A stretch of DNA of 64,000 bases from CAWCDJ01 sp963778675. GTDB lineage: Bacteria > Acidobacteriota > Terriglobia > Bryobacterales > Bryobacteraceae. Made by a program: the position numbers and the translations under genes. A model generated the notes under the pieces. It ran no database searches. It had not been told where the DNA came from and saw only the letters and a list, made by a program, of their open reading frames with translations. Below, piece after piece: positions 44,434 through 52,517 of the stretch (within the stretch, counting starts at the first letter, position 1; the number at the start of each line of letters is the position of its first letter). The stretch covers positions 124,001 through 188,000 of the forward strand of contig CAVZVI010000011.1 in NCBI GenBank assembly GCA_963778675.1, read 5' to 3'.

Positions 44434-45336
44434 ATGAAACCACTATTCGTGCTGATTGCCGCCGCAGCCATTCTGCCCGCGCAAGGGTCGGAGAATCCGT
44501 TTCTGGGTCGCTGGGACATCACGGTGACGACGCCGCGCGACAGCTATCCGGATTGGATGGAGCTGACCGAAAAAGACGGACACCTCGATGCATTCATCCA
44601 GCCGCGCGCGGGCGGCGCCAGCCACCGGCAGGACGTCAAAGCCGAGGGCAACCGGCTCACGGTGACGATGGGCCAAGTCACGTGGGAGCTTACGGCCGCG
44701 GACGGCCGCTTCACGGGTACGGTGAAGCGCGGCGGGAACGTGCAGGCCCACCTGGCCGGCGTTCGGGCCCCCAAGTTGGACCGCCCGATGCCCAAAGCAT
44801 GGACCGATCCGGAACCCATTTTCAACGGCAAAGACCTTACCGGCTGGGAGCCCATGGGCAGCGCGCCGAACCACTGGGTCGCGGAAGGGGGCGACCTGCT
44901 GAACCAGTCGCACGGCGCCAACATCCGCACCACCCGCACCTTCGACGATTTCAAGCTGCACGTCGAATTCAACTGCCCGGAGGGAGGCAACAGCGGGATC
45001 TATCTGCGCGGCCGGTACGAGGTCCAGGTGGAATACGAGCCGGTGGGAACGGAAGACCGGTTCCACCGTATGGGCGCCATCTACAGCTTCGTCCCGACCA
45101 CCGCGGAGTTCCCGCGGACTCCGGGGAAGTGGGAGAGCTTCGATATTACGCTGGTCGGGCGACGGCTGACGCTTCTTCGAAACGGCGTGATCGCGATCAA
45201 TGACCAGGAGATTCCCGGACCCACCGGCGGCGCGCTCGACAGCCACGAAGCCGAGCCGGGGCCTTTCTATATTCAGGGAGACCACACCGGCGGGATGCGG
45301 TACCGGAACATGACCATCTCGGTTCCGAAGAGGTGA
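44434..45336 (+). CDS. exported DUF1080 protein (3-keto-disaccharide hydrolase-like)
   Basis: 300 residues with a signal peptide (LFVLIAAAAILPAQGSE). The N-terminal 100 residues form a beta-rich extra domain (NPFLGRWDITVTTPRDSYPDW). The C-terminal part is DUF1080, a concanavalin-like fold: EPIFNGKDLTGWEP, GDLLNQSHGANIRTTRTFDDFKL, EGGNSGIYLRGRYEVQV and GPFYIQGDHTGGMRYRNM. Some members hydrolyse 3-keto-glycosides made by oxidoreductases of the Gfo/Idh type. No such partner is next to it. The added N-terminal domain is less common. Confidence 0.83.
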   Translation: MKPLFVLIAAAAILPAQGSENPFLGRWDITVTTPRDSYPDWMELTEKDGHLDAFIQPRAGGASHRQDVKAEGNRLTVTMGQVTWELTAADGRFTGTVKRGGNVQAHLAGVRAPKLDRPMPKAWTDPEPIFNGKDLTGWEPMGSAPNHWVAEGGDLLNQSHGANIRTTRTFDDFKLHVEFNCPEGGNSGIYLRGRYEVQVEYEPVGTEDRFHRMGAIYSFVPTTAEFPRTPGKWESFDITLVGRRLTLLRNGVIAINDQEIPGPTGGALDSHEAEPGPFYIQGDHTGGMRYRNMTISVPKR

Positions 45337-45415
45337 TGTCGAGAATGCCCTGCGTGCTCCGACTACCTCAGGAAAGCGCTCGAAAACGGCGCGAGAATCG
45401 AAAGGAGCACGGAAC

Positions 45416-45811
45416 ATGAAATACATTCTGATGATGAACTGCCCGAAAACGGGGTATGAGTCGTTTGGGGCCTGGCAGCAGAAGGACATCCAGGCGCACA
45501 TCGCCTTCATGCTCAGTTTCAACAAGGCGCTGCGTGAATCCGGAGAACTGGTGTCCGCCGAGGGGCTGGCCAGCCCGCAGGAGGCCAAACTGGTGCGCGC
45601 CGGCAAGGACGGCGCGCCGGTCACGGATGGCGTCTTCCCGGAGGCCAAAGAGTATCTCGCCGGCTATTGGATCATCGACGTCGAGACTGCCGAGCAGGCC
45701 TATCAGATCGCTGCGCGCGCCTCCGCGGCGCCGGGACAAGGCGGTGCTCCGATGAACATGCCCATCGAAGTGCGGCAGGTGATGAGCGGGCCGCCTGAAG
45801 ACCTGGTATGA
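45416..45811 (+). CDS. YCII-related (DGPF) domain protein
   Basis: 131 residues. KYILMMNCPKTGYESFG, the central LRESGELVSAEGLASPQEA and the family motif in DGVFPEAKEYLAGYWIIDV are typical, with Val in place of the Pro of DGPF. Its stop overlaps the ATG of the ECF42 sigma gene. Proteins of this kind are the genomic hallmark of ECF42 systems, although their biochemical role is unsettled. An AAGGAG ribosome-binding site precedes the ATG. Confidence 0.88.
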   Translation: MKYILMMNCPKTGYESFGAWQQKDIQAHIAFMLSFNKALRESGELVSAEGLASPQEAKLVRAGKDGAPVTDGVFPEAKEYLAGYWIIDVETAEQAYQIAARASAAPGQGGAPMNMPIEVRQVMSGPPEDLV

Positions 45812-47061
45812 CGCCGGGTCCGGCGGACCTTTCTTCCGAGCACTGGTTGCGCGAGTTCGCGCCGCAGGTGCTCGGTGCGGTGGTCCGCCGGTACCATGAT
45901 TTCGCAGCCGCGGAAGACGCCGTTCAGGAGGCCCTGCTTGCGGCGGCCACCCAATGGCCCCGGGAAGGCCTTCCCGACAATCCCCGGGGCTGGCTGATCC
46001 AGGTCGCTTCCCGGCGCATGACCGACCACCTGCGAAGCGAAGCGGCGCGGCGGCGCCGGGAAACCACCGCCGCCATGGAGTCCGGCATGGTGGCGCCTCC
46101 GGTCGGCATGGAACTCGACCCGGAGCAGGACGACACCCTGATCCTGATCTTCATGTGCTGCCATCCGGCCCTGACCGCTTCATCCGCCATTGCGCTGACG
46201 TTGCGGGCGGTGGGCGGCTTGACCACGGCTGAAATCGCCAGCGCGTTCCTGGTGCCCGAGGCGACCATGGCGCAGCGGATCAGCCGGGCCAAGCAGAGCA
46301 TCAGGAGCTCCGGCGTGCCGTTCCGCCTGCCCACCGGCCAGGAGCGGGCCGAGCGGCTGCGCCTCGTGCTGCACGTGCTCTACCTGATCTTCAACGAAGG
46401 CTACACCAGCAGCGGCGGGCCGCTGCTGCGGCGAAGCGACCTGTCGCAGGAGGCGATCCGGCTGACACGGGCCGTTCGCACCTTGCTGCCCGACGATACC
46501 GAGGTCGCGGGGCTACTGGCGCTCATGCTGCTCACCGAGGCGCGCCATGCCGCACGAACCGGGCCGGACGGCGAGTTGATTCCGCTCACGCAACAGGATC
46601 GAACTCTATGGGACCGCGCGCAGATTTCCGAGGGCATCGCACTCCTCACCGCGACGCTTTCCAAAGGGTCGATCGGGTCGTACCAGTTGCAGGCGGCCAT
46701 TGCCGCCGTTCATGACGAAGCGCCGCGGGCGGAAGACACCGACTGGCCGCAGATTCTGGAGCTGTACGGGCTGCTGAAACGGATGTCGGACAATCCCATG
46801 GTGCTGCTGAATCATGCCATCGCCACTGCCATGGTCCACGGGCCGTCTGAGGGGCTGAAGCTGCTGGACGCCCTCGACGCCGGTGGACGGCTGGCGGGCC
46901 ATCATCGACTCGATGCCGTCCGCGCCCACCTGCTGGAGCAGGCAGGAGACCATCGGGCCGCCGTCGAACATTACCGGATCGCGGCCGGCCGCACTACCAG
47001 CATCCCGGAGCGAAATTACCTGTTGACGCAGGCGGCGCGGCTCAGTGAACAGCTGGGCTGA
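45808..47061 (+). CDS. ECF42-type RNA polymerase sigma factor with C-terminal extension
   Basis: 417 residues. Region 2 (VRRYHDFAAAEDAVQEALLAAATQWP) and region 4 (LTLRAVGGLTTAEIASAFLVPEATMAQRISRAKQSIR) are followed by an extension of about 230 residues with the ECF42 hallmarks VLYLIFNEGYTSSGG, LLALMLLTEARHAAR and TPR-like repeats. The extension, rather than an anti-sigma factor, is considered to control activity in this group, and no anti-sigma gene is adjacent. It forms a two-gene unit with the YCII protein. Its stop directly abuts the stop of the convergent PQQ dehydrogenase. Confidence 0.9.
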   Translation: MTPGPADLSSEHWLREFAPQVLGAVVRRYHDFAAAEDAVQEALLAAATQWPREGLPDNPRGWLIQVASRRMTDHLRSEAARRRRETTAAMESGMVAPPVGMELDPEQDDTLILIFMCCHPALTASSAIALTLRAVGGLTTAEIASAFLVPEATMAQRISRAKQSIRSSGVPFRLPTGQERAERLRLVLHVLYLIFNEGYTSSGGPLLRRSDLSQEAIRLTRAVRTLLPDDTEVAGLLALMLLTEARHAARTGPDGELIPLTQQDRTLWDRAQISEGIALLTATLSKGSIGSYQLQAAIAAVHDEAPRAEDTDWPQILELYGLLKRMSDNPMVLLNHAIATAMVHGPSEGLKLLDALDAGGRLAGHHRLDAVRAHLLEQAGDHRAAVEHYRIAAGRTTSIPERNYLLTQAARLSEQLG

Positions 47062-48963
47062 TCAAAGCGAAAACGCGATCACATAGTCCCCCAGGGGCGG
47101 GCCTCCGGGGATGCCGTGGCCGCCGGCGGAAACCACCACAAACTGGCGGCCGTTCGGCGCCCGGAAAGTCATGGGCATCGAACGGGCGCTGGTGGGCAGC
47201 GTGGCCTTCCAAAGTTCTTTTCCGGTGGAGACGTCGAAGGCGCGCAGGGCGGCATCGATCGTCCCCGCCATGAACACCAGGCCGCCGGCGGTGACCATCG
47301 GGCCGCCCAGCGAGATGGAGCCGAACGAAGGCGGCGCGGGGGAGCCTCCGCCGAGCGCCGGGAACTGGCCGAGCGGGACGCTCCAGCGGATCTCGGCCGT
47401 ATCGGCGTCGATCGCGTTCAGCGTACCGAATGGAGGCGGGGTACACGGCGCTCCTCCGGGCGCGAGCAGGAAGCGGCGCGCCATGCCGTAGGGCGTGCCG
47501 AGCTGGCGGGCGAATTCCCAATTGCCGACGACATTGCGGCCGCTACCAGCCTTTTCCTCGCGGTCGAAATCGGCGCGCGGGATGAGCCGGACCTCGGCAG
47601 CCAGATTGTTGATGGGGATAATGATCAGCCGGCTGTTCGGATCGAACGCCGCGCCGCCCCACGCCATGCCGCCGATATTACCCGGAACGATGAACGATCC
47701 CCGGATGCTGGGCGGAGTGAAGATGCCGTCGGAGCGAAGGCCCGCGATGTGGTCGATGCACCATTTCCGGTCGGATTCGGAAGCCTGGATCTTCGAGGGG
47801 TCGATTCGTTCCTGCGCTAGCGGCGGGGGCGCGAGCGGAAACGGCTGCGTGGGCGATGCATCCTCGCCCGGCACGTCGCTCTTGGGTACGGGCCGCTCTT
47901 CCACTCCGAAAATCGGCTTGCCCGTTTCGCGATCGAGGATAAAGAAGTGCCCCGTCTTCGAGCCGACGCCGACAGCCGGAATGGTGCGGCCGTTGCGGCG
48001 CACGTCGAAGAGCACGGGTGGAGACGCCACATCGTAATCCCAAAGGTCGTGGTGGACCGTCTGAAAGCCCCAGACGAGCTTGCCCGTATCGGCGCGCAGC
48101 GCCACCACGGAATCCGCATAGCGGTTGTCGCCGCGCCGTTCGCCGCCGTAGTAGTCGGGGCTGGCGCTGCCGGTGGGCACGAAGACCAGGTTGCGCGCGG
48201 GATCGGCGACAATCACGGACCAGGCGTTGGCCGCTCCGGTCTTGGGCAACTGCGGGATGGGGTCCCACGACCATTTCAGTTTGCCGGTGCGCGTGTCGAA
48301 GCCGCGGACCTCACCGGATGGCTGGTCGGTCTTGTTGTTGTCGGCGATGCCCGAGCCGACGATTACCGTGTTGCCCACCACGGCGGGCGGCGAAGTCTCT
48401 TCGTAATCGGCGAACCGCTTGGGGTCTGGTGGAATGCGCAAGCCTACGCGCAGGTTGACGATGCCGTTGTCGCCGAAATCGGCGCAGGGCTTGCCGGTAG
48501 CCGCGTCGAGCGCCACCAGCCGGCCATCGAGGGTGGCGAGGAAGAGGCGCATCGCGCCGGACGAGGGCTTCCAGGCGGCGGCGCCGCGGCTGGCGAAATC
48601 GCCGAAGCCGGCGTCTTTGGGGACCTTGCCGTCGTAAGACCAGCGCTCCTTCCCCGTGACCGGGTCGAGGGCAATGAGGCGCCCCAGCGGCGTGGTGAGG
48701 TAGAGGGTCCCGCCGATATAGAGCGGGGTGGATTCGAAGGCGGTGGGCCTCCCGTGGGGAGGTGCGTAGGCGTCTCCGGTGCGAAAGGTCCACGCCACGT
48801 GCAGCGAAGCGACGTTGCGGCGGTTGATAGCGGAGAGCGGCGAGTAGCGCTGGCCGCCCGCGTCGTGACCGTAGACGGGCCAGTCGGAACCGTCCGGCCC
48901 GGCAAAGGACGTAAGCAGGACGGGACAGGCAATAGCAAGTAAGGCGACAGCAATCCGGTGCAT
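47062..48963 (-). CDS. PQQ-dependent dehydrogenase (glucose/alcohol-type quinoprotein)
   Basis: 633 residues with a signal peptide (AVALLAIACPVLLTSFAG). The beta-propeller is marked by repeated W-motifs and family segments (DWPVYGHDAGGQRYSPLSAIN, WTFRTGDAY, KGTIDA-like ends and GGMAWGGAAFDP). No CxxCH haem motif is present, so electrons probably pass to an external acceptor. It oxidises a sugar or alcohol in the periplasm. Synthesis of PQQ is not encoded in this window. It is preceded by a 48-base gap to the radical SAM gene stop. Confidence 0.85.
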   Translation of the reverse strand: MHRIAVALLAIACPVLLTSFAGPDGSDWPVYGHDAGGQRYSPLSAINRRNVASLHVAWTFRTGDAYAPPHGRPTAFESTPLYIGGTLYLTTPLGRLIALDPVTGKERWSYDGKVPKDAGFGDFASRGAAAWKPSSGAMRLFLATLDGRLVALDAATGKPCADFGDNGIVNLRVGLRIPPDPKRFADYEETSPPAVVGNTVIVGSGIADNNKTDQPSGEVRGFDTRTGKLKWSWDPIPQLPKTGAANAWSVIVADPARNLVFVPTGSASPDYYGGERRGDNRYADSVVALRADTGKLVWGFQTVHHDLWDYDVASPPVLFDVRRNGRTIPAVGVGSKTGHFFILDRETGKPIFGVEERPVPKSDVPGEDASPTQPFPLAPPPLAQERIDPSKIQASESDRKWCIDHIAGLRSDGIFTPPSIRGSFIVPGNIGGMAWGGAAFDPNSRLIIIPINNLAAEVRLIPRADFDREEKAGSGRNVVGNWEFARQLGTPYGMARRFLLAPGGAPCTPPPFGTLNAIDADTAEIRWSVPLGQFPALGGGSPAPPSFGSISLGGPMVTAGGLVFMAGTIDAALRAFDVSTGKELWKATLPTSARSMPMTFRAPNGRQFVVVSAGGHGIPGGPPLGDYVIAFSL

Positions 48964-49011
48964 TACGACCAGGATAGCGAAGCCCGGCGTGCCTGGTGGG
49001 TCACGGTCCGC

Positions 49012-50793
49012 TCAAGACAGGACTCGCAGGGGTGGGGCCGACTGATCCCCTCCGGACGCCGCCTCCCATCCGTCGGGGAGATCGCCGTTATCGGGCCTGA
49101 GGTGCTTCCAGTGCGGCCGCTTGATCGTGGCAAGCAGTTCTTTGCGGCTCTTCACCTGCAGCGGCTGTCCCCGGTAGATCTTCCCCAACCCGGCCATCAG
49201 CCATTCCGGAAGAGCGCTGGCGAACAGCAGCAGCGGCCAGGTGAAATTAGGGCCGTTCATCTTCCGCAGTTTCCAGAGCCAGATGAACAGTGCCCCGGCC
49301 CGCCAGGCCATGGGACCCCACCAACTGTGCAGCGCAGGCCTCAGGCTCAGCTTCCAGCACTTCATCATGATCTGCCACTGGAGGCGGGTCAGTTCCCTGC
49401 TCTCCTGGACGCCCTGCTTTTCCGCGAGCCGGGTGTCGTGCAGGGGTGTGAAAATCGAGGGCACGAAGAACGCAAACAGGCCCCGGCGCTCCACTTCGTA
49501 GAGCAGATCGAGGGTGGCTTTGCAGTCCGCATCCGTTTCGCCCGGATTGCCCACCATCAGCGTCATCACGGGAAACCAGTTGTTGCGATTGAGAATGGTC
49601 AGCCCCTGGATCAGCACGCTCGGCCATTCCTCAATCGGGAATGGCACCGCCTTGCCCGGCATGATCTGCTTCGCCATAGCGACCGATGCCGTCTCCATGC
49701 CGATCAGCGGCGAGAGGATGCGTCCCTCGGGATGTGTGCTCACCGCCGGCAGTTTCACCGGGCTCTTGTCGAGAAGCACCGCGGACAACTGCTCGATGAG
49801 TTTCGGATCCACCACCGAGGGCGCCATCGTGCAATGGCTCAAGAGGTGATGCCGGACTCCCGGCGTGCCGACCACGTCGCGATACAGATCCAATAGCGCT
49901 TCGCGGTTCGGAAAATAGAACGGGACGCCCGTGTGCACCTGCCCCCAAATGAACATGTCTTCAGTGGCAAGCGAGATCTGGCTGTTGCCTTCGCGCACGT
50001 TGGCGCCCACCGCCTCCATAATCTTCGCTTTCGGAAAGTCGATCTGCGGGTTGAGGTCCGGAAGGCAGAAGTTGCAGCGGCGGCCGCACCCGGTGGTCAT
50101 CTCGACAACGCCGAAAGTGGTCCGCTTGCGGGGCGTCAACAGTTCGTCCCGCTCCGTAGGGTGGCTGACCTGCACGAATCGCGGCAGGCTCTCTCCGCGG
50201 ATCGCCCGGCGAAACAGGTCGAGCGCCTCTTCGGATTCGCTGCGGCCCTCCACCACACAGTCCACACTGAGATCGTCGAAGCTATCGGTCTGTGAAATTT
50301 GCCAGCCGCCCGAACCGCCGACGATCACCTTGAAAGTCGGGCGGTACACGCTTTGCTTGAGCACCTCGAACAACCGGCGGGCATAATGCGAATTGATCGG
50401 CTCGCGCGAGGAGCCGAAAATCGAGGCGTATACGCCGGCCGCGAACGTCACTCCCAGCGGGTTGTGCGTCGACACACCGATGACCCGCGTGCGGGCTCCG
50501 ATGAACTTCGGCAGATCGTCGGGATAGCAGCAGACCACATCCTCGGCGGGATAGTGCCGCAGGATCGACGCCTCCACCAGCCTCACGCCCGCCGGCATGT
50601 AGCGAGCAGAGCCATCCTCATTCCGCTCCAACTCCCGCCACTTTGGATACTTTTGATTGATGACGCGTTCCATGCGCTGAGGCAGGGATGCCAAAGCCAT
50701 TTGGATGAAGTAACCGGCATGGTCGATGGTCTCCGTCAGCGGGGCTGTGAGGACAATCAACTTGCCTTGGACTGAATAGCTAGTCTCCAGCAT
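49012..50793 (-). CDS. B12-binding-domain radical SAM protein, unknown substrate
   Basis: 593 residues from the ATG at 50793, which has GGAG eight bases ahead. The N-terminal 200 residues read as a cobalamin-binding Rossmann domain (RVIGVSTHNPLGVTFAAGVYAS, FKVIVGGSGGWQ). The radical-SAM cluster motif is CGRRCNFC at about residues 236-243. The C-terminal part has an unusual hydrophobic, tryptophan-rich stretch (SWWGPMAWRAGALFIWLWKLRK and PLLLFASALPEWLMAG) suggesting membrane association. Relatives include methyltransferases and BchE-like cyclases; the substrate is unknown. No biosynthetic partner genes flank it. Confidence 0.8.
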   Translation of the reverse strand: MLETSYSVQGKLIVLTAPLTETIDHAGYFIQMALASLPQRMERVINQKYPKWRELERNEDGSARYMPAGVRLVEASILRHYPAEDVVCCYPDDLPKFIGARTRVIGVSTHNPLGVTFAAGVYASIFGSSREPINSHYARRLFEVLKQSVYRPTFKVIVGGSGGWQISQTDSFDDLSVDCVVEGRSESEEALDLFRRAIRGESLPRFVQVSHPTERDELLTPRKRTTFGVVEMTTGCGRRCNFCLPDLNPQIDFPKAKIMEAVGANVREGNSQISLATEDMFIWGQVHTGVPFYFPNREALLDLYRDVVGTPGVRHHLLSHCTMAPSVVDPKLIEQLSAVLLDKSPVKLPAVSTHPEGRILSPLIGMETASVAMAKQIMPGKAVPFPIEEWPSVLIQGLTILNRNNWFPVMTLMVGNPGETDADCKATLDLLYEVERRGLFAFFVPSIFTPLHDTRLAEKQGVQESRELTRLQWQIMMKCWKLSLRPALHSWWGPMAWRAGALFIWLWKLRKMNGPNFTWPLLLFASALPEWLMAGLGKIYRGQPLQVKSRKELLATIKRPHWKHLRPDNGDLPDGWEAASGGDQSAPPLRVLS

Positions 50794-50911
50794 CGCAGTA
50801 CTCCGAGTTATCTGCGGCAACAAGGTCTGGGCAACCTCGACCTTGCTTCTCCGACCAGTGTACGACAGCCTCCGCACGGCTGGCGCGCGTGAGTGAGGGG
50901 CCGAGGGGCGC

Positions 50912-52366
50912 TCAGTCCTCCGGGATCGCGAACTGATCGCCGGTATCTGCCACCCACTGCCGCAAGCGCCGGATCAGGCGGTCTCGCTGCGCGCGGTAGG
51001 CGTTGTTATAGGCGAGATTGGCCTCTTCGAACGGGTCCTCGTTCAGATTGAACAGCAGCCACGATCGATTCTCGAAACAACAGTACTTCCAGCCGTCGCG
51101 CGTCACGATGCCGCGGTAGGGCGTGTTGATGCTGTCGCCGTGCCCGGTCGGAATCACGTTTTGCAGGTACGCCGAATCCGGGTCCGGCGCCGCGGCGGGC
51201 CGGTCGATGCGGTGATGCGACAGGTCCACGCCTTCCATCCAATCCGGCTTGGGAATGCCGCACAGGCCGAGCGTCGTGGGCGCGATGTCGACGTGGTTCG
51301 CGAGCACCGGCAGCCGTCCGTTCTTCCAACCCTGGTAGCGGGGAACGCCGCCGGAGATGATCATGGGCGTGTGTATGGATTCCTCGTAGGGGTTGGTCTT
51401 GCGGAACATGCCCTGCGATCCGTGCATGTCGCCGTGGTCGGCGAAAAAGAGAATGTGGGTGTTGGCCAGGTCGCCGGTTTCCTCGAGCGTGCTGACGATC
51501 CGGCCGTAGTTCCAGTCGAGATTCTCGATCATGGCGTAATAGCCTGCCAGCTCGCGGCGCGCGCGTTGTTCGATGGGGACGGAGTGCGCGACATTGGGCC
51601 GCAGGGAAAGCCGCTGCGGGTTGTAGTTGGCCATGAAGCGCTCCGGCGCGACGTAGGGGTCATGCGGCGGCTGGACGCTGAGCGCCGCAAAGAAGGGCTT
51701 TGCGTCTCCCCGCTTCCGTTCGGCCGCGCGGTCTTTCAGGTAGGCGATCAGAAGGTTGGAGAGAGCGTCCGTCTCATAGCCGGGCAGCCGGTAGTGAAAA
51801 GCGTCCTTGCCGCGGCCGCCATGAACCCAGCAGTCCCACTGGCTGTTGTTGTTCTCGTAGCCGGTCCAGTTCTCGAAACCTCCGCGGCGGTCGGGGTCGG
51901 TGATGAAAAAAGCGGCGCGGCCATTGCGTTCGTGCCAGCCTCCGAGATGCCACTTGCCGAAATAGGCCGTGTGGTAGCCGTTGGCATTAAAAACGTCGGC
52001 GATGGTTTTCTGGCCGGCCGGCAGCGGGTACTCGTGCCCCGGCACGCAGTGGTGCGGATAGCGGCTGGCCAGCAGCGAGCCGCGGAAGGGGCAGCACAGG
52101 GGGAAGCCGGACACGTTGCTGGTGAAGGTCACCCCATTTACTGCCGCGCGATCGAGATTCGGAGTGCGCGCGTTAGGATCGCCGTTGAAGCCGAGCGCCT
52201 GCGCACGGAACTGGTCGCCGAAGACCCAAATCACATTGGGACGGGAAGGCGGAGCGGGCTCGGCGACATGGTGGCCCGCCGGCGCCGGTCCGGACTGTTG
52301 CAAGCCGTAGGCCAGCGACGCCGAAGTGCCGGCCGAGAGGGTTTCGAGAAAGGATCTGCGGTTCAT
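50912..52366 (-). CDS. Tat-exported sulfatase
   Basis: 484 residues. The N-terminus NRRSFLETLSAGTSASLAYG is a twin-arginine signal. The alkaline-phosphatase fold starts PNVIWVFGDQFRAQALGFNG, and the catalytic cysteine is Cys91 in CCPFRGSLLASRYP (C-x-P-x-R), which becomes formylglycine. YFGKWHLGG and FFADHGDMHGSQG add metal and substrate residues. It should cleave sulfate esters of glycans. No dedicated formylglycine-generating enzyme gene is beside it. The ATG at 52366 gives the Tat signal; the longer frame does not. Confidence 0.9.
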   Translation of the reverse strand: MNRRSFLETLSAGTSASLAYGLQQSGPAPAGHHVAEPAPPSRPNVIWVFGDQFRAQALGFNGDPNARTPNLDRAAVNGVTFTSNVSGFPLCCPFRGSLLASRYPHHCVPGHEYPLPAGQKTIADVFNANGYHTAYFGKWHLGGWHERNGRAAFFITDPDRRGGFENWTGYENNNSQWDCWVHGGRGKDAFHYRLPGYETDALSNLLIAYLKDRAAERKRGDAKPFFAALSVQPPHDPYVAPERFMANYNPQRLSLRPNVAHSVPIEQRARRELAGYYAMIENLDWNYGRIVSTLEETGDLANTHILFFADHGDMHGSQGMFRKTNPYEESIHTPMIISGGVPRYQGWKNGRLPVLANHVDIAPTTLGLCGIPKPDWMEGVDLSHHRIDRPAAAPDPDSAYLQNVIPTGHGDSINTPYRGIVTRDGWKYCCFENRSWLLFNLNEDPFEEANLAYNNAYRAQRDRLIRRLRQWVADTGDQFAIPED

Positions 52367-52499
52367 GGGTGCTCTGGTGACCTTCGAACAGCAAAAAACC
52401 GAAGTCAGGAGCATTCTATCGCAGGGCGGCGCCGGGGATCGGGCCAAGCCTCGATCGCAGTCCGCGGAGCCGGCGATTCCTCAGACGTGACCGGCGTGT

Positions 52500-52517
52500 A
52501 TACTAATTCGTTAGTAT
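52500..52517. promoter_or_regulatory. 18-bp perfect palindrome overlapping the start codon of the ADOP permease
   Basis: ATACTAA (52500-52506), TTCG, and TTAGTAT (52511-52517) form a perfect inverted repeat. The last two bases are the first two of the ATG at 52516. The arms resemble palindromic sites of BlaI/CopY- or PadR-type repressors, the latter often accompanying such permeases, but no such gene lies nearby. In RNA it would be a hairpin with a TTCG loop that hides the start codon. No ribosome-binding site is visible ahead. Confidence 0.6.
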
